Under the pieces are notes generated by a model, which made no database searches, had not been told where the DNA came from, and saw only the letters and a list, made by a program, of their open reading frames with translations. Below are positions 12,285 through 23,600 of a stretch of 64,000 nucleotides of DNA, piece by piece. The position numbers and the translations under genes were made by a program. Source of the stretch: Vitis vinifera. Its lineage: Eukaryota > Streptophyta > Magnoliopsida > Vitales > Vitaceae. The stretch's first letter is position 1, and each line of letters starts with the position of its first letter. The DNA is taken from positions 4,579,001 through 4,643,000 of the forward strand of contig NC_081822.1 in assembly GCF_030704535.1 (NCBI RefSeq), read 5' to 3'.

Positions 12285-12765
12285 AGTTTAAATATAAATA
12301 ATTTATTATTTAAGTATATTTTTTCAATTTCAATCATAAATTGAAATTTAATAGTTTTTAATTAAATTTAAAAATAAAAAAAAATTATAATTGAAATCTT
12401 AGTTATTAATTGCCGCTAAAAAATATACTATTATTTCATTAAAGATAAATTTATTATAATACAAATAAATTAATATCTTAAAAAATAACAAATTAAATAT
12501 CTTAAATTAATAAATTATATAATTTTATATATTATTTATATATTATATAAGTTTATTATTTTAATATTTTTAATTTATTAATAAATAAAATATTCATTTA
12601 TAATATTTTTTATTTATCAATTTATGTTTGTTGAAGTAATACTAGATTTTTAAATTTAAATATAAATAATTTATTATTTAAGTATATTTTTAAATTTTAA
12701 TCATAAATTTTAATTTAATAATTTTTAATTAAATTTTAAATTAAAAAAAATAATTAACTAAAATC
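12285..12765. repeat. Direct repeat pair of about 110 bp
   Basis: The segment starting TTTAAATATAAATAATTTAT near 12,288 recurs near 12,652 and runs in parallel through the AATCATAAATT and TTTTTAATTAAATTT blocks. The copies sit about 365 bp apart. The sequence is AT-rich, but the long collinear match argues against chance. Confidence 0.65.
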
Positions 12766-13374
12766 TCAATTGGCAACTGTAACTTTAATTTAAAATGAAA
12801 TCGTAGTTGATAACTACGGCTTTAGTTCAAAAAATGAAGACGCAGTTGATAACTACGGTTTTAACTAAAATAATAAAAAAAAATATTTTTTTAATAATAT
12901 AATATTTACGTGCCACTAAAAAACAATTTAAGTATTAGTTAGATGTTATAATTTTTTTTTTTAAAGGGTCATTTTGACCCAAAACTCTATTTTTAAAATC
13001 TGGTTTTCAAAACAATCATGGAGGATGATGAGTTGTTCTCCAAAGACGTTCAAATAAATGTATTTATAATTTAGAAAATGGTAAAAAAAAAAAAACAAAA
13101 TGCAAGAAAAATAATAAAGAAAAGAAAAGTTTGACGATGATAAAAAGTCACCCCTAGGCTCTTAATGTCATTAGCTGTAAACATAGAGTTTTTGATTTTT
13201 CACAGCGAAAGACAGATCCGCACTCAACCAGATTAATTTCAAACGCGCTATTGAGTATTGAGCTGGCATTTGCTTGCTTTTCGCCTTTTCCCTTCCTTCT
13301 CGGCACTTTCATTCATACCCTCTCCCTCGCTCCTCTCACGCTGTTGGTCACACTCTCCCCACTGCCTATTTTAC

Positions 13375-13383
13375 TATATATAT
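13375..13383 (+). promoter_or_regulatory. TATA box of EXL1
   Basis: TATATATAT lies 94 bp upstream of the EXL1 start codon, in a pyrimidine-rich context usual for a plant core promoter. Placed by position and motif only. Confidence 0.7.
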
Positions 13384-13476
13384 GAAACCCCCAATTCATC
13401 TTCTCCTCACTCCAAACCCCCACCAAAGCCATCTCTACAGCTTAGCTTCACTGCACTCTCTTAAGTCCTAACTACC

Positions 13477-14433
13477 ATGGCCTCTTTCGTTCCTACTCAA
13501 TGCCTTTTACAACTCCTCTTTGTGGCTTCTCTGCTTCCATTCATCTCAGCAGCCAGGAGACTTGCTCAAGACCAGCAACCTCTGCTTCTTCAATACCACA
13601 ATGGCCCTCTTCTTTCCGGAAAAATCTCCATTAATCTCATCTGGTACGGAAAGTTCAAGCCTTCCCAACGCGCCATTGTTTCTGATTTCATTACCTCCCT
13701 CTCTTCCTCCAAAACCACCCCCCACCAACCCTCTGTTGCGGCGTGGTGGAATACCATCGACAAATACTACCTCCTCATTAAGTCCAAGAAATCCACCTCC
13801 CTCGGTCTCTCCCTAGGCACCCAAATCCTCGACGAGAACTACTCTTTGGGTAAATCACTGACCAGTCGAAATCTCAAACAGTTGGCAGCAAAGGGGCAGC
13901 AGAGCAACGCCATTAACGTAGTCTTGACATCTTCTGATGTAGCCGTTGAAGGGTTCTGCTCCAGCAGGTGCGGAACACATGGGTCTTCTCCCAGCTCCAA
14001 GACTGCTAAGGTTAATGGCAAGATCTCCAAGTTCGCATACATCTGGGTGGGTAACTCCGAGACTCAGTGCACAGGTCAATGTGCATGGCCATTCCACCAG
14101 CCCATTTACGGACCCCAGAGTCCACCCCTGTCCGCACCCAACAACGATGTGGGTATGGAAGGTATAGTTATGAACCTGGCTAGCCTCTTGGCTGGAACTG
14201 TTACGAACCCCTTTGGAAATGGATACTACCAAGGTTCCGCAGAGGCTCCCCTGGAGGCTGCATCGGCCTGCCCTGGGATTTATGGGAAGGGCGCGTACCC
14301 TGGCTATGCCGGAAAGCTGTTGGAGGATCCCACCACAGGTGCTAGCTATAATGCCAATGGTGTGAATGGGAGGAAGTACCTGCTTCCTGCATTGCTTGAT
14401 CCTTCAACTTCCACCTGTTCTACTCTGGTCTGA
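13477..14433 (+). CDS. EXL1: EXORDIUM/PHI-1-like secreted protein
   Basis: Single-exon gene of 318 residues in the Phi_1 family (EXORDIUM, EXO-LIKE), extracellular proteins linked to brassinosteroid-promoted and carbon-status-dependent growth. Residues 1-25 form a signal peptide (hydrophobic [16 protein letters not shown], probable cut after ISA). Family landmarks in order: [20 protein letters not shown] near residue 40, [51 protein letters not shown], and GAYPGYAG with the [19 protein letters not shown] end. The length fits the family. TATA 94 bp upstream and AATAAA at 14,548 frame a compact gene. EXL2 follows on the same strand 2.9 kb downstream, a likely old tandem duplicate. Identity to a specific Arabidopsis member is not resolved. 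Confidence 0.95.
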   Translation: MASFVPTQCLLQLLFVASLLPFISAARRLAQDQQPLLLQYHNGPLLSGKISINLIWYGKFKPSQRAIVSDFITSLSSSKTTPHQPSVAAWWNTIDKYYLLIKSKKSTSLGLSLGTQILDENYSLGKSLTSRNLKQLAAKGQQSNAINVVLTSSDVAVEGFCSSRCGTHGSSPSSKTAKVNGKISKFAYIWVGNSETQCTGQCAWPFHQPIYGPQSPPLSAPNNDVGMEGIVMNLASLLAGTVTNPFGNGYYQGSAEAPLEAASACPGIYGKGAYPGYAGKLLEDPTTGASYNANGVNGRKYLLPALLDPSTSTCSTLV

Positions 14434-14547
14434 TAGACTGATACTACTATGCTTCTCTAAATTCATTTAGTTGTATAGCACGGAGACGATAACCGATTCT
14501 TTGTTTGTATTTGATTAATTACCATTATGTATTCTTTTTCCCGTCTG

Positions 14548-14553
14548 AATAAA
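14548..14553 (+). terminator. Polyadenylation signal of EXL1
   Basis: AATAAA occurs 115 bp after the stop codon in AT-rich 3' sequence. Confidence 0.55.
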
Positions 14554-17192
14554 TGAAATTCCAATGTTTTCTTTCATATCCAACCAGTTCAGCCTTCCTC
14601 TGATATTTTTTCTTCACATCCCAATCCCAACAAAAGCCGCACTGCGCCCTCCTCTGCTATTCAAACTCGTATGTGGTCAAAATCATTAATGAGATCTACC
14701 ATTGGAGAAAGCTTTATTATAATAAGGAAAATTTTAAGCAAAACCTTTAGGACATGGAATGATCTGCTGCTTTTCTCGTCCTACATTTTTAATTTAAGAC
14801 TTAAATTTCCAACCTCGTCTACATGCCATCATTATTTATTCAGAAGTTGCAATTGAAGAAACGTTTATAGCACGTTTTGCAGGAATATTATTAATAATTT
14901 AAGTATGTAACATTCTCAAAAGGCAGTCTAAGAAGATGTATACTTCCAACCTTGGATTTTGTCACAATTATTCATGGCCCAGCCTCCACGTGAAATTCTA
15001 ATAGATGTTCAATAATTCAAACGGAAATGTGCAATAGAATATGTCAACCCTTCAATGTGAGGAAGGTTTGGCTAAAATTTTAGCTTAAATTAAGATTTTA
15101 GAGAATATAACATCATAATTTTTTTTCATGTTTGTCGTAAGGAAGAAATAAAAAGGGCCTTATCACGTTGGTGATATAAATTTTCTAATTTATTTCAATG
15201 ATTTCTTTTTTCTCATGAAAAAAAAAATAAAAATCCTCATAATGAATGCAAGTTGGTTTTCGAGATAAAAATATGTTGGCTAGATGTGTAATATATGAAA
15301 AATTAGAAAATAAAATATTCAACAAATTTTCTCCTGTTAATTCAACATTTCTCAATATTTTTATAAATTTAAAATTATTACTTTTAAAATATTATTTATA
15401 AATTAATTTAAAATATTTAGTATTATTATTCTATAACAAAATGACCTATTGATTTTTCTTTAACTTTTTAATATCTAATAAAAATAAAATATTAAATCAA
15501 CAAACTATTTAATACTTAATATTATTAAATACTATTTAATTCTAAATTCTATTTAAAATTAACTAAAAAGAAAAAGAAAATATCATCTTAATCATGTCAT
15601 ATCAATTCTCAAAATTAGAGTTTGAGGGCTTAATTTTTTTAACCTGGCATCATTTGGATTGATACAACTTTTATAATAAATAAATTTTTGCCAAAAAGAG
15701 TACATATAAAAATAATTTAATTTCACACATAAAGAATATTGTGGGGTCTAGGTCTCTTTGTAAAAAGTTACTTTATAAAAGTATTTTCTTAACTTAATTT
15801 ATAGAAAAAGCTCCTAAATCATGAATCTCTCATTTTTCATATGTTTAATAAAAAATTTTTATAAAATTTCTTGAATTGTTTGAAACATATGCTATATGAT
15901 TTCAATGATATTTCAAGTAAAACCTTGATCAACTAACTTTCTAGAAGACATAAAATTTTTAGAAATCTAGAACTTTAGGAGTAGCAATAACAAAGATATT
16001 TAAGTGGCATACAAGTCAGATTGTTTTTGAGGAGTTTCAAACTTCAAATCATAACCGGTCCAAATGTTATACATTTGAGCAGGAAACAGAAAGACTGTCA
16101 CTAATTTGGGGTGTTAGTTTAGCCAAATTAAGCTAGGGCCATAAGATGTTTGGGACCACCTCGATTTTAAGTCATTTTGCCAACAACTATTAAGGCATTA
16201 ACAACTAACTAGGCAGGCCGGACCCTTATCCATTTCTATAAAAGACATCATCTGTATGGCTACCGACCTAAATTGATTGCATGCCAAATGAACAAATTTC
16301 ATACCCAATAATCACATGTAACTTCTAATTAGCTGAGTGTAATTGTTTTGTCATTAAAATTGCTGTCCCGGTCCCATCACATGGTGCGAATACATCGTGA
16401 TTTGTTAACTTAATTGGAAATATTACAATCCAAACAACTAAGATTGTGGGTATTAATGGAAAATCCAATATTGCAATGTTGATGGTTGCAACTTGCAGCT
16501 TGGATCTTATACTTATAGTCTCACACTCGTTTCACACGTAGTCGATATGATCATGAATAACGGGGTCCATCCCCGAGGGCCCCGTGATAACAACAGAGCA
16601 CTGAGCACCTAAAAATTAAAAATGGTGTGCATGTAGCCGCCGCAAGGAAAACCATGCCAGTGTTTGGAATAATTTTGGCTTTTGTGTCTTTCAAGCTAGC
16701 CGCTTCTCCAGAGAGATGAAAGCACGGTATCGATCGAATCAAGTGGATCAGGGCCCGGAGTTTTAAATGGCGGGTCGGCGCACACTGATGTTTTGAGCCA
16801 TCTAAAACCATGAGCATATTGATTCCTTGAGTTATTTAGAAAATGGGGATGTGCTTTCAGCGTATACAAACTCACCTGTGACTATCTTACTCTAAAGCAA
16901 ATAATCACGGACGAGTGCTAACCCTAGGATCGTTATCTTCACATGCAAGGATTACCTACTTGTTATTCCCCCTGTCCCTTGACTTTGGGTTTTATATTTT
17001 TGGACGATCAGAAAGAAGGAAACACCTACCCTTGATAACCACGTCATCAGGCACAACCTGGCGAAAACTGCCACGCGTTTGACACTAAAAGTGGTCAATT
17101 AATCAACGCGGCACGATTTCAATGTTTCTTCCATCACTCCCTTTTGGCCAGCGCCACACGCGCACTCCATGATGACACCACCTTTCTATGAC
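14554..17192. other. Intergenic region between EXL1 and EXL2
   Basis: Mostly AT-rich, single-copy-looking DNA. Short open frames (for example minus strand 16,551-16,817) have no recognisable domain or conservation signal. The last 200 bp (17,030-17,190) is more GC-balanced and is the probable EXL2 promoter. Nothing else recognised. Confidence 0.5.
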
Positions 17193-17200
17193 TATATAAG
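17193..17200 (+). promoter_or_regulatory. TATA box of EXL2
   Basis: TATATAAG lies 97 bp upstream of the start codon, nearly the same spacing as in EXL1. Confidence 0.75.
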
Positions 17201-17296
17201 TATCGCAACAGTCGACTCTTCCTTCACACTCATTCCTCACCAATCCAGCTTTTCACACTCTCTGCATCACCTTCACCCCACTACTTTACCTTCTCA

Positions 17297-18202
17297 ATGA
17301 CTTCTACTTACCATTTCTCCATCTTTGTTTCACTTCTCCTACTCTCCTGCCTTCCCAACCTCACCTCCGCCACACCTCGAAAACTCTTCTCTCTTGTTCA
17401 AGAGCAACCTCTCATTCTCAAGTACCACAACGGGCCACTCCTTAAGGGCAACATCACCCTCAATCTCGTTTGGTACGGAAACTTCTCCCCCATCCAACGC
17501 TCCATACTCGTCGACTTCCTCCAGTCTCTCAATTCCCACACCACCACGCCCCACTCCGTCTCATCGTGGTGGCAGACCATCCAGAAGTACAAAGGAGTCT
17601 CCTGCACCCTCGCCGTTGGGAATCAGATCCTCGATGAAGACTACTCTCTAGGGAAGTCATTGCGAAGTTCAGACATCATTTCCTTGGCTTCTAGATCAAA
17701 CCAAAGGAGCGAAATAACCGTGGTGTTCACATCGGCAGACGTGGCGGTAGAAGGGTTCTTCATGAGCCGGTGCGGGACTCACGGGTCAACTCAGAGTAAG
17801 TGGGCCTACGCGTGGGTGGGTAACTCGGAGACTCAGTGTCCGGGTCAGTGCGCATGGCCATTGCACCAGCCCATGTATGGACCACAGACTCCGCCGCTGG
17901 TGTCTCCAAACGGGGACGTGGGAATTGACGGAATGGTGATCAATTTAGCGACTGTTTTGGCGGGAACGGTGACTAATCCGTTTGATAACGGCTACTTTCA
18001 AGGATCGGCTAGCGCGCCGTTAGAGGCGGTGACGGCTTGTACAGGTATATTCGGGACAGGAGCTTATCCAGGATATCCCGGCGAAGTTCTGGCGGATGGA
18101 ACGACTGGGGCTAGCTATAATGCTGTTGGGGTGGATGGGCGTAAATACTTATTGCCGGCGATGTGGGACCCTCAAACCTCCACCTGCAAGACATTAGTCT
18201 GA
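17297..18202 (+). CDS. EXL2: EXORDIUM-like secreted protein
   Basis: Single-exon Phi_1 family protein of 301 residues with a signal peptide (residues 1-25, ending LTSATP). It has the YHNGPLLKGNITLNLVWYGN block, [41 protein letters not shown] and the [21 protein letters not shown] end. It is shorter than EXL1 because the segment after CGTHGS lacks about 11 residues and the loop before VGNQILDEDYS is shorter. The family's VEGFC reads VEGFF here, so one normally conserved Cys is missing, while an extra Cys appears upstream (GVSCTLAVG). PTPA begins 1.3 kb downstream on the same strand, the same neighbour pair as Arabidopsis EXO (AT4G08950) and PTPA (AT4G08960), which favours this copy or EXL1 as the EXO counterpart. 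Confidence 0.94.
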   Translation: MTSTYHFSIFVSLLLLSCLPNLTSATPRKLFSLVQEQPLILKYHNGPLLKGNITLNLVWYGNFSPIQRSILVDFLQSLNSHTTTPHSVSSWWQTIQKYKGVSCTLAVGNQILDEDYSLGKSLRSSDIISLASRSNQRSEITVVFTSADVAVEGFFMSRCGTHGSTQSKWAYAWVGNSETQCPGQCAWPLHQPMYGPQTPPLVSPNGDVGIDGMVINLATVLAGTVTNPFDNGYFQGSASAPLEAVTACTGIFGTGAYPGYPGEVLADGTTGASYNAVGVDGRKYLLPAMWDPQTSTCKTLV

Positions 18203-19491
18203 AGCCTGAACCTAATGGATGATTTGTGTTCTGTGTGGTACCAGCAATTGTTTGTTTGGAGGAGCTTTGTACTCCCAGCTTTGAAGTTTGTTCTTTTTTT
18301 TCATCAACCTTATCATATGTAAATGTTTATGTATCATTAATTAAATTTGTTTCATTAGTCAACCAATCCTCTGTCTCCTTTGCCTTCTAAAAAGTTTCAA
18401 ATTTTTTCTAACAATTTTGGGTCATTAGGTTTTGGTGGAAGTTTCAAGTTGACTAACCAGTTAGCTTCTGGATTTAACTTAACCCCATATTAAGCTGAGG
18501 AACCAATCTGGTTTTAGCACATGTGCATTGATTGGTATTCTTTATAATGGAATCTAACTGCTTTCTTTTTTACCCCATGAGAAGATTTCACCATATTGTC
18601 CTCCATTCTTGCACACAACCGTATCATCTGACTGAATTTTCTATGAAATAATAATTATTTTGGTTTTTTTTTTTTTCATTTTTCTTTTTTCTAACACATA
18701 TAAAGTAAAAAAAGAAAAAATTATTATTAAAATAAATTACAAAATTTATTTACAATAGAATTAAATTAAAAAAATTAAAGAGATAGGACGAAACCGGAAA
18801 TTCTCATATTTGTTTCATTCGAATCTTTTTAGGGTAGAGGAAAATATGTTTAAACGATGGAATGGGATTGGGATAGAGTAACAATTCGAATCCACCTCGC
18901 TATCATTCCTGGATGTTTGAGCAATGGGTCTGGTCGAGCAGCCCGACCTGTGGACACTGGGATCCTGGAGCACAGCGCTGTCCTTCTAGTTAATAAGTTG
19001 GAATCATGGTTCGACTTGGTTTCTGTTCACGTCGTAGCCATTTGCGATTTGCTCAGTAACACTGGTGACTTAATCATGGGCCGTGGGCTGCTTTCAAGAC
19101 TTGGGCTTTTCAATTGGATTCGGCCCAATTGGGTTTGGACTCAGGTGATGAATGAGCCGGCCCAATCTGGAAAATGTTGCATTTAAAGTTTGGACCATAT
19201 TATCTGTTGGAAGGAAGTTCTGATTTCTTAAAATTTTTATGTTTTTGAAGGTTTAAGGAGTGAGGACTTGAGTGTGGATTCATCCCAGAGCATAGTTTGA
19301 TGGAATGGCTGTGTACATTCGCCTGATTCTTTGTAATATTATGTAAAAAAAAAAATTGAGATTAAAGAAAAAGTGAAAAACACATATGACCAAGCTGAGG
19401 CGCTGAAAAGAAAAAAGAAACAAGGCTTTTTAAGGCAGAAGACGGTGATCTCCTCTCAGTTTCCAGTTTCCGCCATCCACAGCCAAATCTC
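18203..19491. other. Intergenic region between EXL2 and PTPA
   Basis: No gene recognised. An open frame at 18,857-19,186 (+) of 109 codons has a plausible start but no recognisable domain, so it is left unannotated. The stretch before 19,492 is the expected PTPA promoter and 5' leader. Confidence 0.5.
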
Positions 19492-20640
19492 ATGGATCCC
19501 CATCAACACCAACCCATTGGACAAGCAGACGAAACCTCACCCCCTCCCTCCAACACCGCTACCACTTCATGCCGCTGCTGCGGCGGCCCCACCACATGCC
19601 CACCTCCACCGGCATGGTCCGACATCTCTCCGCCACCCCCCTACCGCCCCATCCGCGCCCCCGCCATCAACCTTCCTCCTTCCAACTCTCAACAAGCTAT
19701 CATCCTAGCCCCCGTTCCTCAAGCCCAGAAGACCCCCGTTGTCTCTCCGCCCTATCTTTTCCAAATCCCCGTCAAGCGAATCCAGACCAGACGACATTCG
19801 CCATTTCCATGACTCCGATTCCGGGAAGAACTTCTTAGGTTTCGTCGTTTCCCTTAGCGAATCCATTCGCTCCCACAAAATTTCCGACCCTTGCCACCAA
19901 TCACCAATCCTCAATTCTATTCTCTCCATCCTTCAATCTCTAATCGACTGGGTCGACGAAATACCTCCCGTTCAACAATCTTCCCGTTACGGTAATCTCT
20001 CTTTTAGGGTTTGGCAAAGTCGGTTGTTCGATAATAGCGAGCAACTGATGCTCCAATTCCTCCCCGATGATCTCCGGTCGGCTACCGTCGAACTCGTCCC
20101 TTACTTTGCCGATAGTTTTGGGAATTCGAGTCGAATCGATTATGGAACCGGTCATGAGACCAATTTTGCTGCGTGGCTTTATTGTTTGGCTAGATTAGGG
20201 TTGCTCAAGGAAGAGGATTACCAGGCTCTTGTTTCTAGGGTTTTTGTGAAGTACCTTGAATTGATGAGGAAATTGCAATTCGTCTATTGCCTTGAACCTG
20301 CGGGATCCCATGGAGTTTGGGGTCTGGACGACTATCATTTTCTGCCATTTATATTTGGGTCGTCGCAGCTGATCGATCACAAGTATATGAAACCCAAGTC
20401 AATTCATAATCAGGATATTCTGGACAACTTCTCCAAGGAGTATATGTATATTTCTTGCATTGCATTTGTGAAGCAGGTGAAGAAAGGCCTATTTGCAGGG
20501 CATTCCCCATTGTTAGATGATATTAGTGGTGTAGCTAATTGGAACAAGGTGAATAGTGGGATGCTCAAAATGTATAAAGCTGAGGTGTTGGAGAAGGTTC
20601 CAATTATGCAGCATTTCCTATTTGGGTGGCTCATCAAATG
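19492..20640 (+). CDS. PTPA: PTPA: PP2A phosphatase activator, frame change in exon 1
   Basis: Phosphotyrosyl phosphatase activator, a cytosolic/nuclear protein with peptidyl-prolyl isomerase activity that remodels the PP2A catalytic subunit using ATP. The start MDPHQHQPIGQ opens a proline-rich N-terminus with a CRCCG motif (98 codons to 19,785). The conserved core then continues from 19,787 in the next frame (PDDIRHFHDSDSGKNFLGFV) through YGTGHETNFAAWL (20,141-20,180), GVWGLDDYHFLPFIFGSSQL, KEYMYISCIAFVKQVKKGLF and VPIMQHFLFGWLIKW. One extra base (or two missing) at about 19,786 breaks the frame; it may be a sequencing error or a real lesion. At 20,640/20,641 the Trp codon is split by a GT donor; reading through instead gives YDHC and a stop. 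Possible acceptors lie at 22,947 (adding ESHYSSSNHI) and 23,694. The family often ends soon after KWE, so the true end is undecided. Confidence 0.85.
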
Positions 20641-23600
20641 GTATGATCACTGTTAATGAGTAATTAGCCCTGTATGTGATTCATGCATTTTTAGTTCATT
20701 ATAAGTCATCCACACTTTGCATCATGTTTAATTGGGAATCTTAAAATTATTACGAGTTTTTATGGTGTTTTATGAGCATAATCGTTATATTTATATCGTC
20801 TATATCAGTAACCTATATGGATATTTGGTGCTAAACCTGATATTTTTGGTCCCTGGATATTCATCTATTATTTCAATGACAATGTTGGTTGAGGAACAAC
20901 TCTAGTGTTGATACCTTGATCCATGGGTTTTGTCAGGCTGAGACTTTCATTAGCTATTTGATCCTCACCACCACTGATTGCTATACTGAAATTTTTTTAC
21001 CTATGATTTCTGTTATCATTTTATTTAAAGCATAGAACCCTACTTGTTAGCTATATGATGTAGAAGTGATGCACTGAGTCAATGTTCATGATGAAATAGA
21101 ACCAAAGAGATTGGCATTATGTTGGGTTGGTCCATTTTTTTGGATTCATTAAATCTATCAAAAATAAATAAAATTTGGATTCATTAACCAAGTTACTACA
21201 TATGTTCCTTTGATATTTATTATTTGAGTAATGTGTGTACAAACTACAATAAATATCAGCCTTTTCATAAAAATTTTGCTTGAGTTTTCCTTATCTCTGC
21301 ACTTTTAACATGTGTTAATCTTTCAACGGTCTGCTTTAGTCCTCATTCTAAGCTTGTTAATGTGCCTTTACTTCAAACATCTTTTCCCACCTTCTGAGTC
21401 ATTTCTTTTAAGTCATGTATCTCATCTTATAGAAATTCAAGTGTAATCTAATGTCTTGAGCCATTTTAATTATTTTAGTTTGATTTGATTTAAAAAAAAA
21501 CTTTAATGATCAAAACTTTCAAATTATAATGCATTTGGCTAGTGAATATTACTTATAAGCCCAATGTCTCTAGACAAATATTTCTGGGTTTTTAATACAT
21601 CTCATGAGTTCCATTTGGTATTCTAGCCCTTTTAGCTAAGTGGTTGCATTTCTACATGGGAGGTCTGAGAATCTCAGAAAGCTAAAACTAAAACAAAGTG
21701 ATTTAGTTAGTTAGTGCTTATATTCTGACTACTGGTTGTGTAATAAGCTAAAACTAAAACAAACTCTGATTTTGTGCCTGACAGCTTGTGCAGACGCTGG
21801 TATAGTGTTTCCTCCATTTCCATCAACAACAAAGTCACCATACCATACCGGGCTTAAGGGAGGAAACAACCATGGAAAACTGCTCTGAAGCCCTAAGAGT
21901 TTCAATAAACTTCTGAACAGCCCGTGATGCATGAATTCTTAACCAAGTCTCCAGCTAACACTGCTTGGAGACTCTAATACCCAAAGTTGACAGAGATAAG
22001 GGCTAAGATTGTTTTACAGACAGTGATATAACATGCTCAAGGTGAATGTAAGATGAGATATTCCTGGATTTATTAGGATTGCCAGAAAGTCGAGGAGACT
22101 GAACATTGAAGTATGAACTCTATGTGGAGATGGTGCAATTCCAGGGGGTTGTGCCCAGAGATTCAATGTGTCTAGGCTTCTTTCCCGGTATACGGATCAG
22201 CATGTCATTGCAACAAGCACAGATTCCAGAAGACCACTGAGATGGACTATCACTGGTGTGACGATGAACAGAGAGGTCACTGTAATGAGGAATAATCTCT
22301 ATATCCTAATCTGACTGTCCTAAAGGAATATAGGGGGTGGTACATAACTGATGATGCATCTGATCGGTCATTACTGGGCTGTGGCACATGATGCCATTCT
22401 GAAGCAGGTGGCATGCTCTTGTTATCATTCGACTGAGGAAAGACTGATGGCACAGATTGTCCTTTGGCAACCCTCAATAGAAGCATAAGTGCGTTTTCGA
22501 GGCTCTCCAACAAGTTCATCAACATGAGCAGGAGGGAGGTCTTTTAAAGTGTTTTGGTTGTTTTTCCCATCAATAGGAGTGGTTCTATACAGGGGTGAGG
22601 GGAGCAATGACCCATCTAAAGGTACGTACCTAAATGACTTTTTTCTAAGAGGAACCCAAAGCCCCCATTGGTTGGACTAGTTGTCTTGGGTTGTATTTAA
22701 CTATGATACTCCTTTGGTTATTTCCTTCTTTGATAGACAAGGATAGCACAAAATTCGTGATAATCAAATATGAAATTGTCTAATGCGTGATAAAGTTTAA
22801 TTCAAGACCTTGCAAAATTCAAATATGCACTTTCCATCCACAAGATTTAGCAAACTGATGGGGCCTCTACCTTCTCTGTACCCTCCAACCGTACTCTGGC
22901 GTTTTGTGCTATGGCACTATAGACCTTCCAGGCTTTTAGTGCTTCAGGGAATCCCATTATTCATCTTCTAACCATATTTAAGAAAATATTTTGTTTTTTG
23001 TTGTGCTTTTTTAAGTGGTATTTGCTATCAACTTAGTGATACGAGTCTTTCTTATCTTGAGATGTTTCCTTTCAAGGCAAAAAACCTAAAACAAAAGTTT
23101 GAAGAGCAACCCTTTTACATATTTTTTGGACAGAACGAAGAGAAGGAAAACAAAGGTCTTTTGATAACGTAGAGTAAATGTATCTTTCTTTAACAAATTC
23201 TCTTATTTGTAATTCTTTCTCAAGAAAGATTTTTTCAGGTGATATTTGTTTTTTTAACTTTTTACTGAAAATAATTTATTTTTAAAATTTAGGTTGTTTG
23301 TTTTTCTATTTTTTCATGACTTATTATAAATTTTTTACTAATTAGAAAAAACTAAAATATATAACTTTTTTTGAATAAAAAAAAATAATATATTGAGTTT
23401 TTTTACTTTTTAATATTTAATAGAAATAAAATACTATAAAAATAAATAACCTAATATTTAACATTATAAACATTATAGTTTTATTTAGAATTAAGTAAAA
23501 AAACAAACATCACCTTAGTATCTTTGCTAAGTGAGGAAAATTGTTTTTTTAGTCCTCTCCCTATACAATGGTTTACCTCGGTGCATTTTTATTTTTTATT

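Larger units (their letters stand above)
11271..13370. other. AT-rich intergenic region upstream of EXL1
   Basis: No gene seen. It contains a perfect 27-bp palindrome at 12,056-12,082 and two degenerate relatives to 12,250, a direct repeat of about 110 bp (about 12,285-12,395 and 12,648-12,765), and two short hairpins at 12,802-12,857. A GC-richer island at 11,880-12,000 (around GGGCCCCAGGGTGCAAGG) contrasts with its surroundings, but I cannot identify it. Confidence 0.5.

Noticed and set aside
16551-16817. 88-codon minus-strand frame between EXL1 and EXL2
   Set aside because: No recognisable domain or conserved context.
18857-19186. 109-codon open frame upstream of PTPA
   Set aside because: No domain, no coding-like composition and no promoter context; likely chance.
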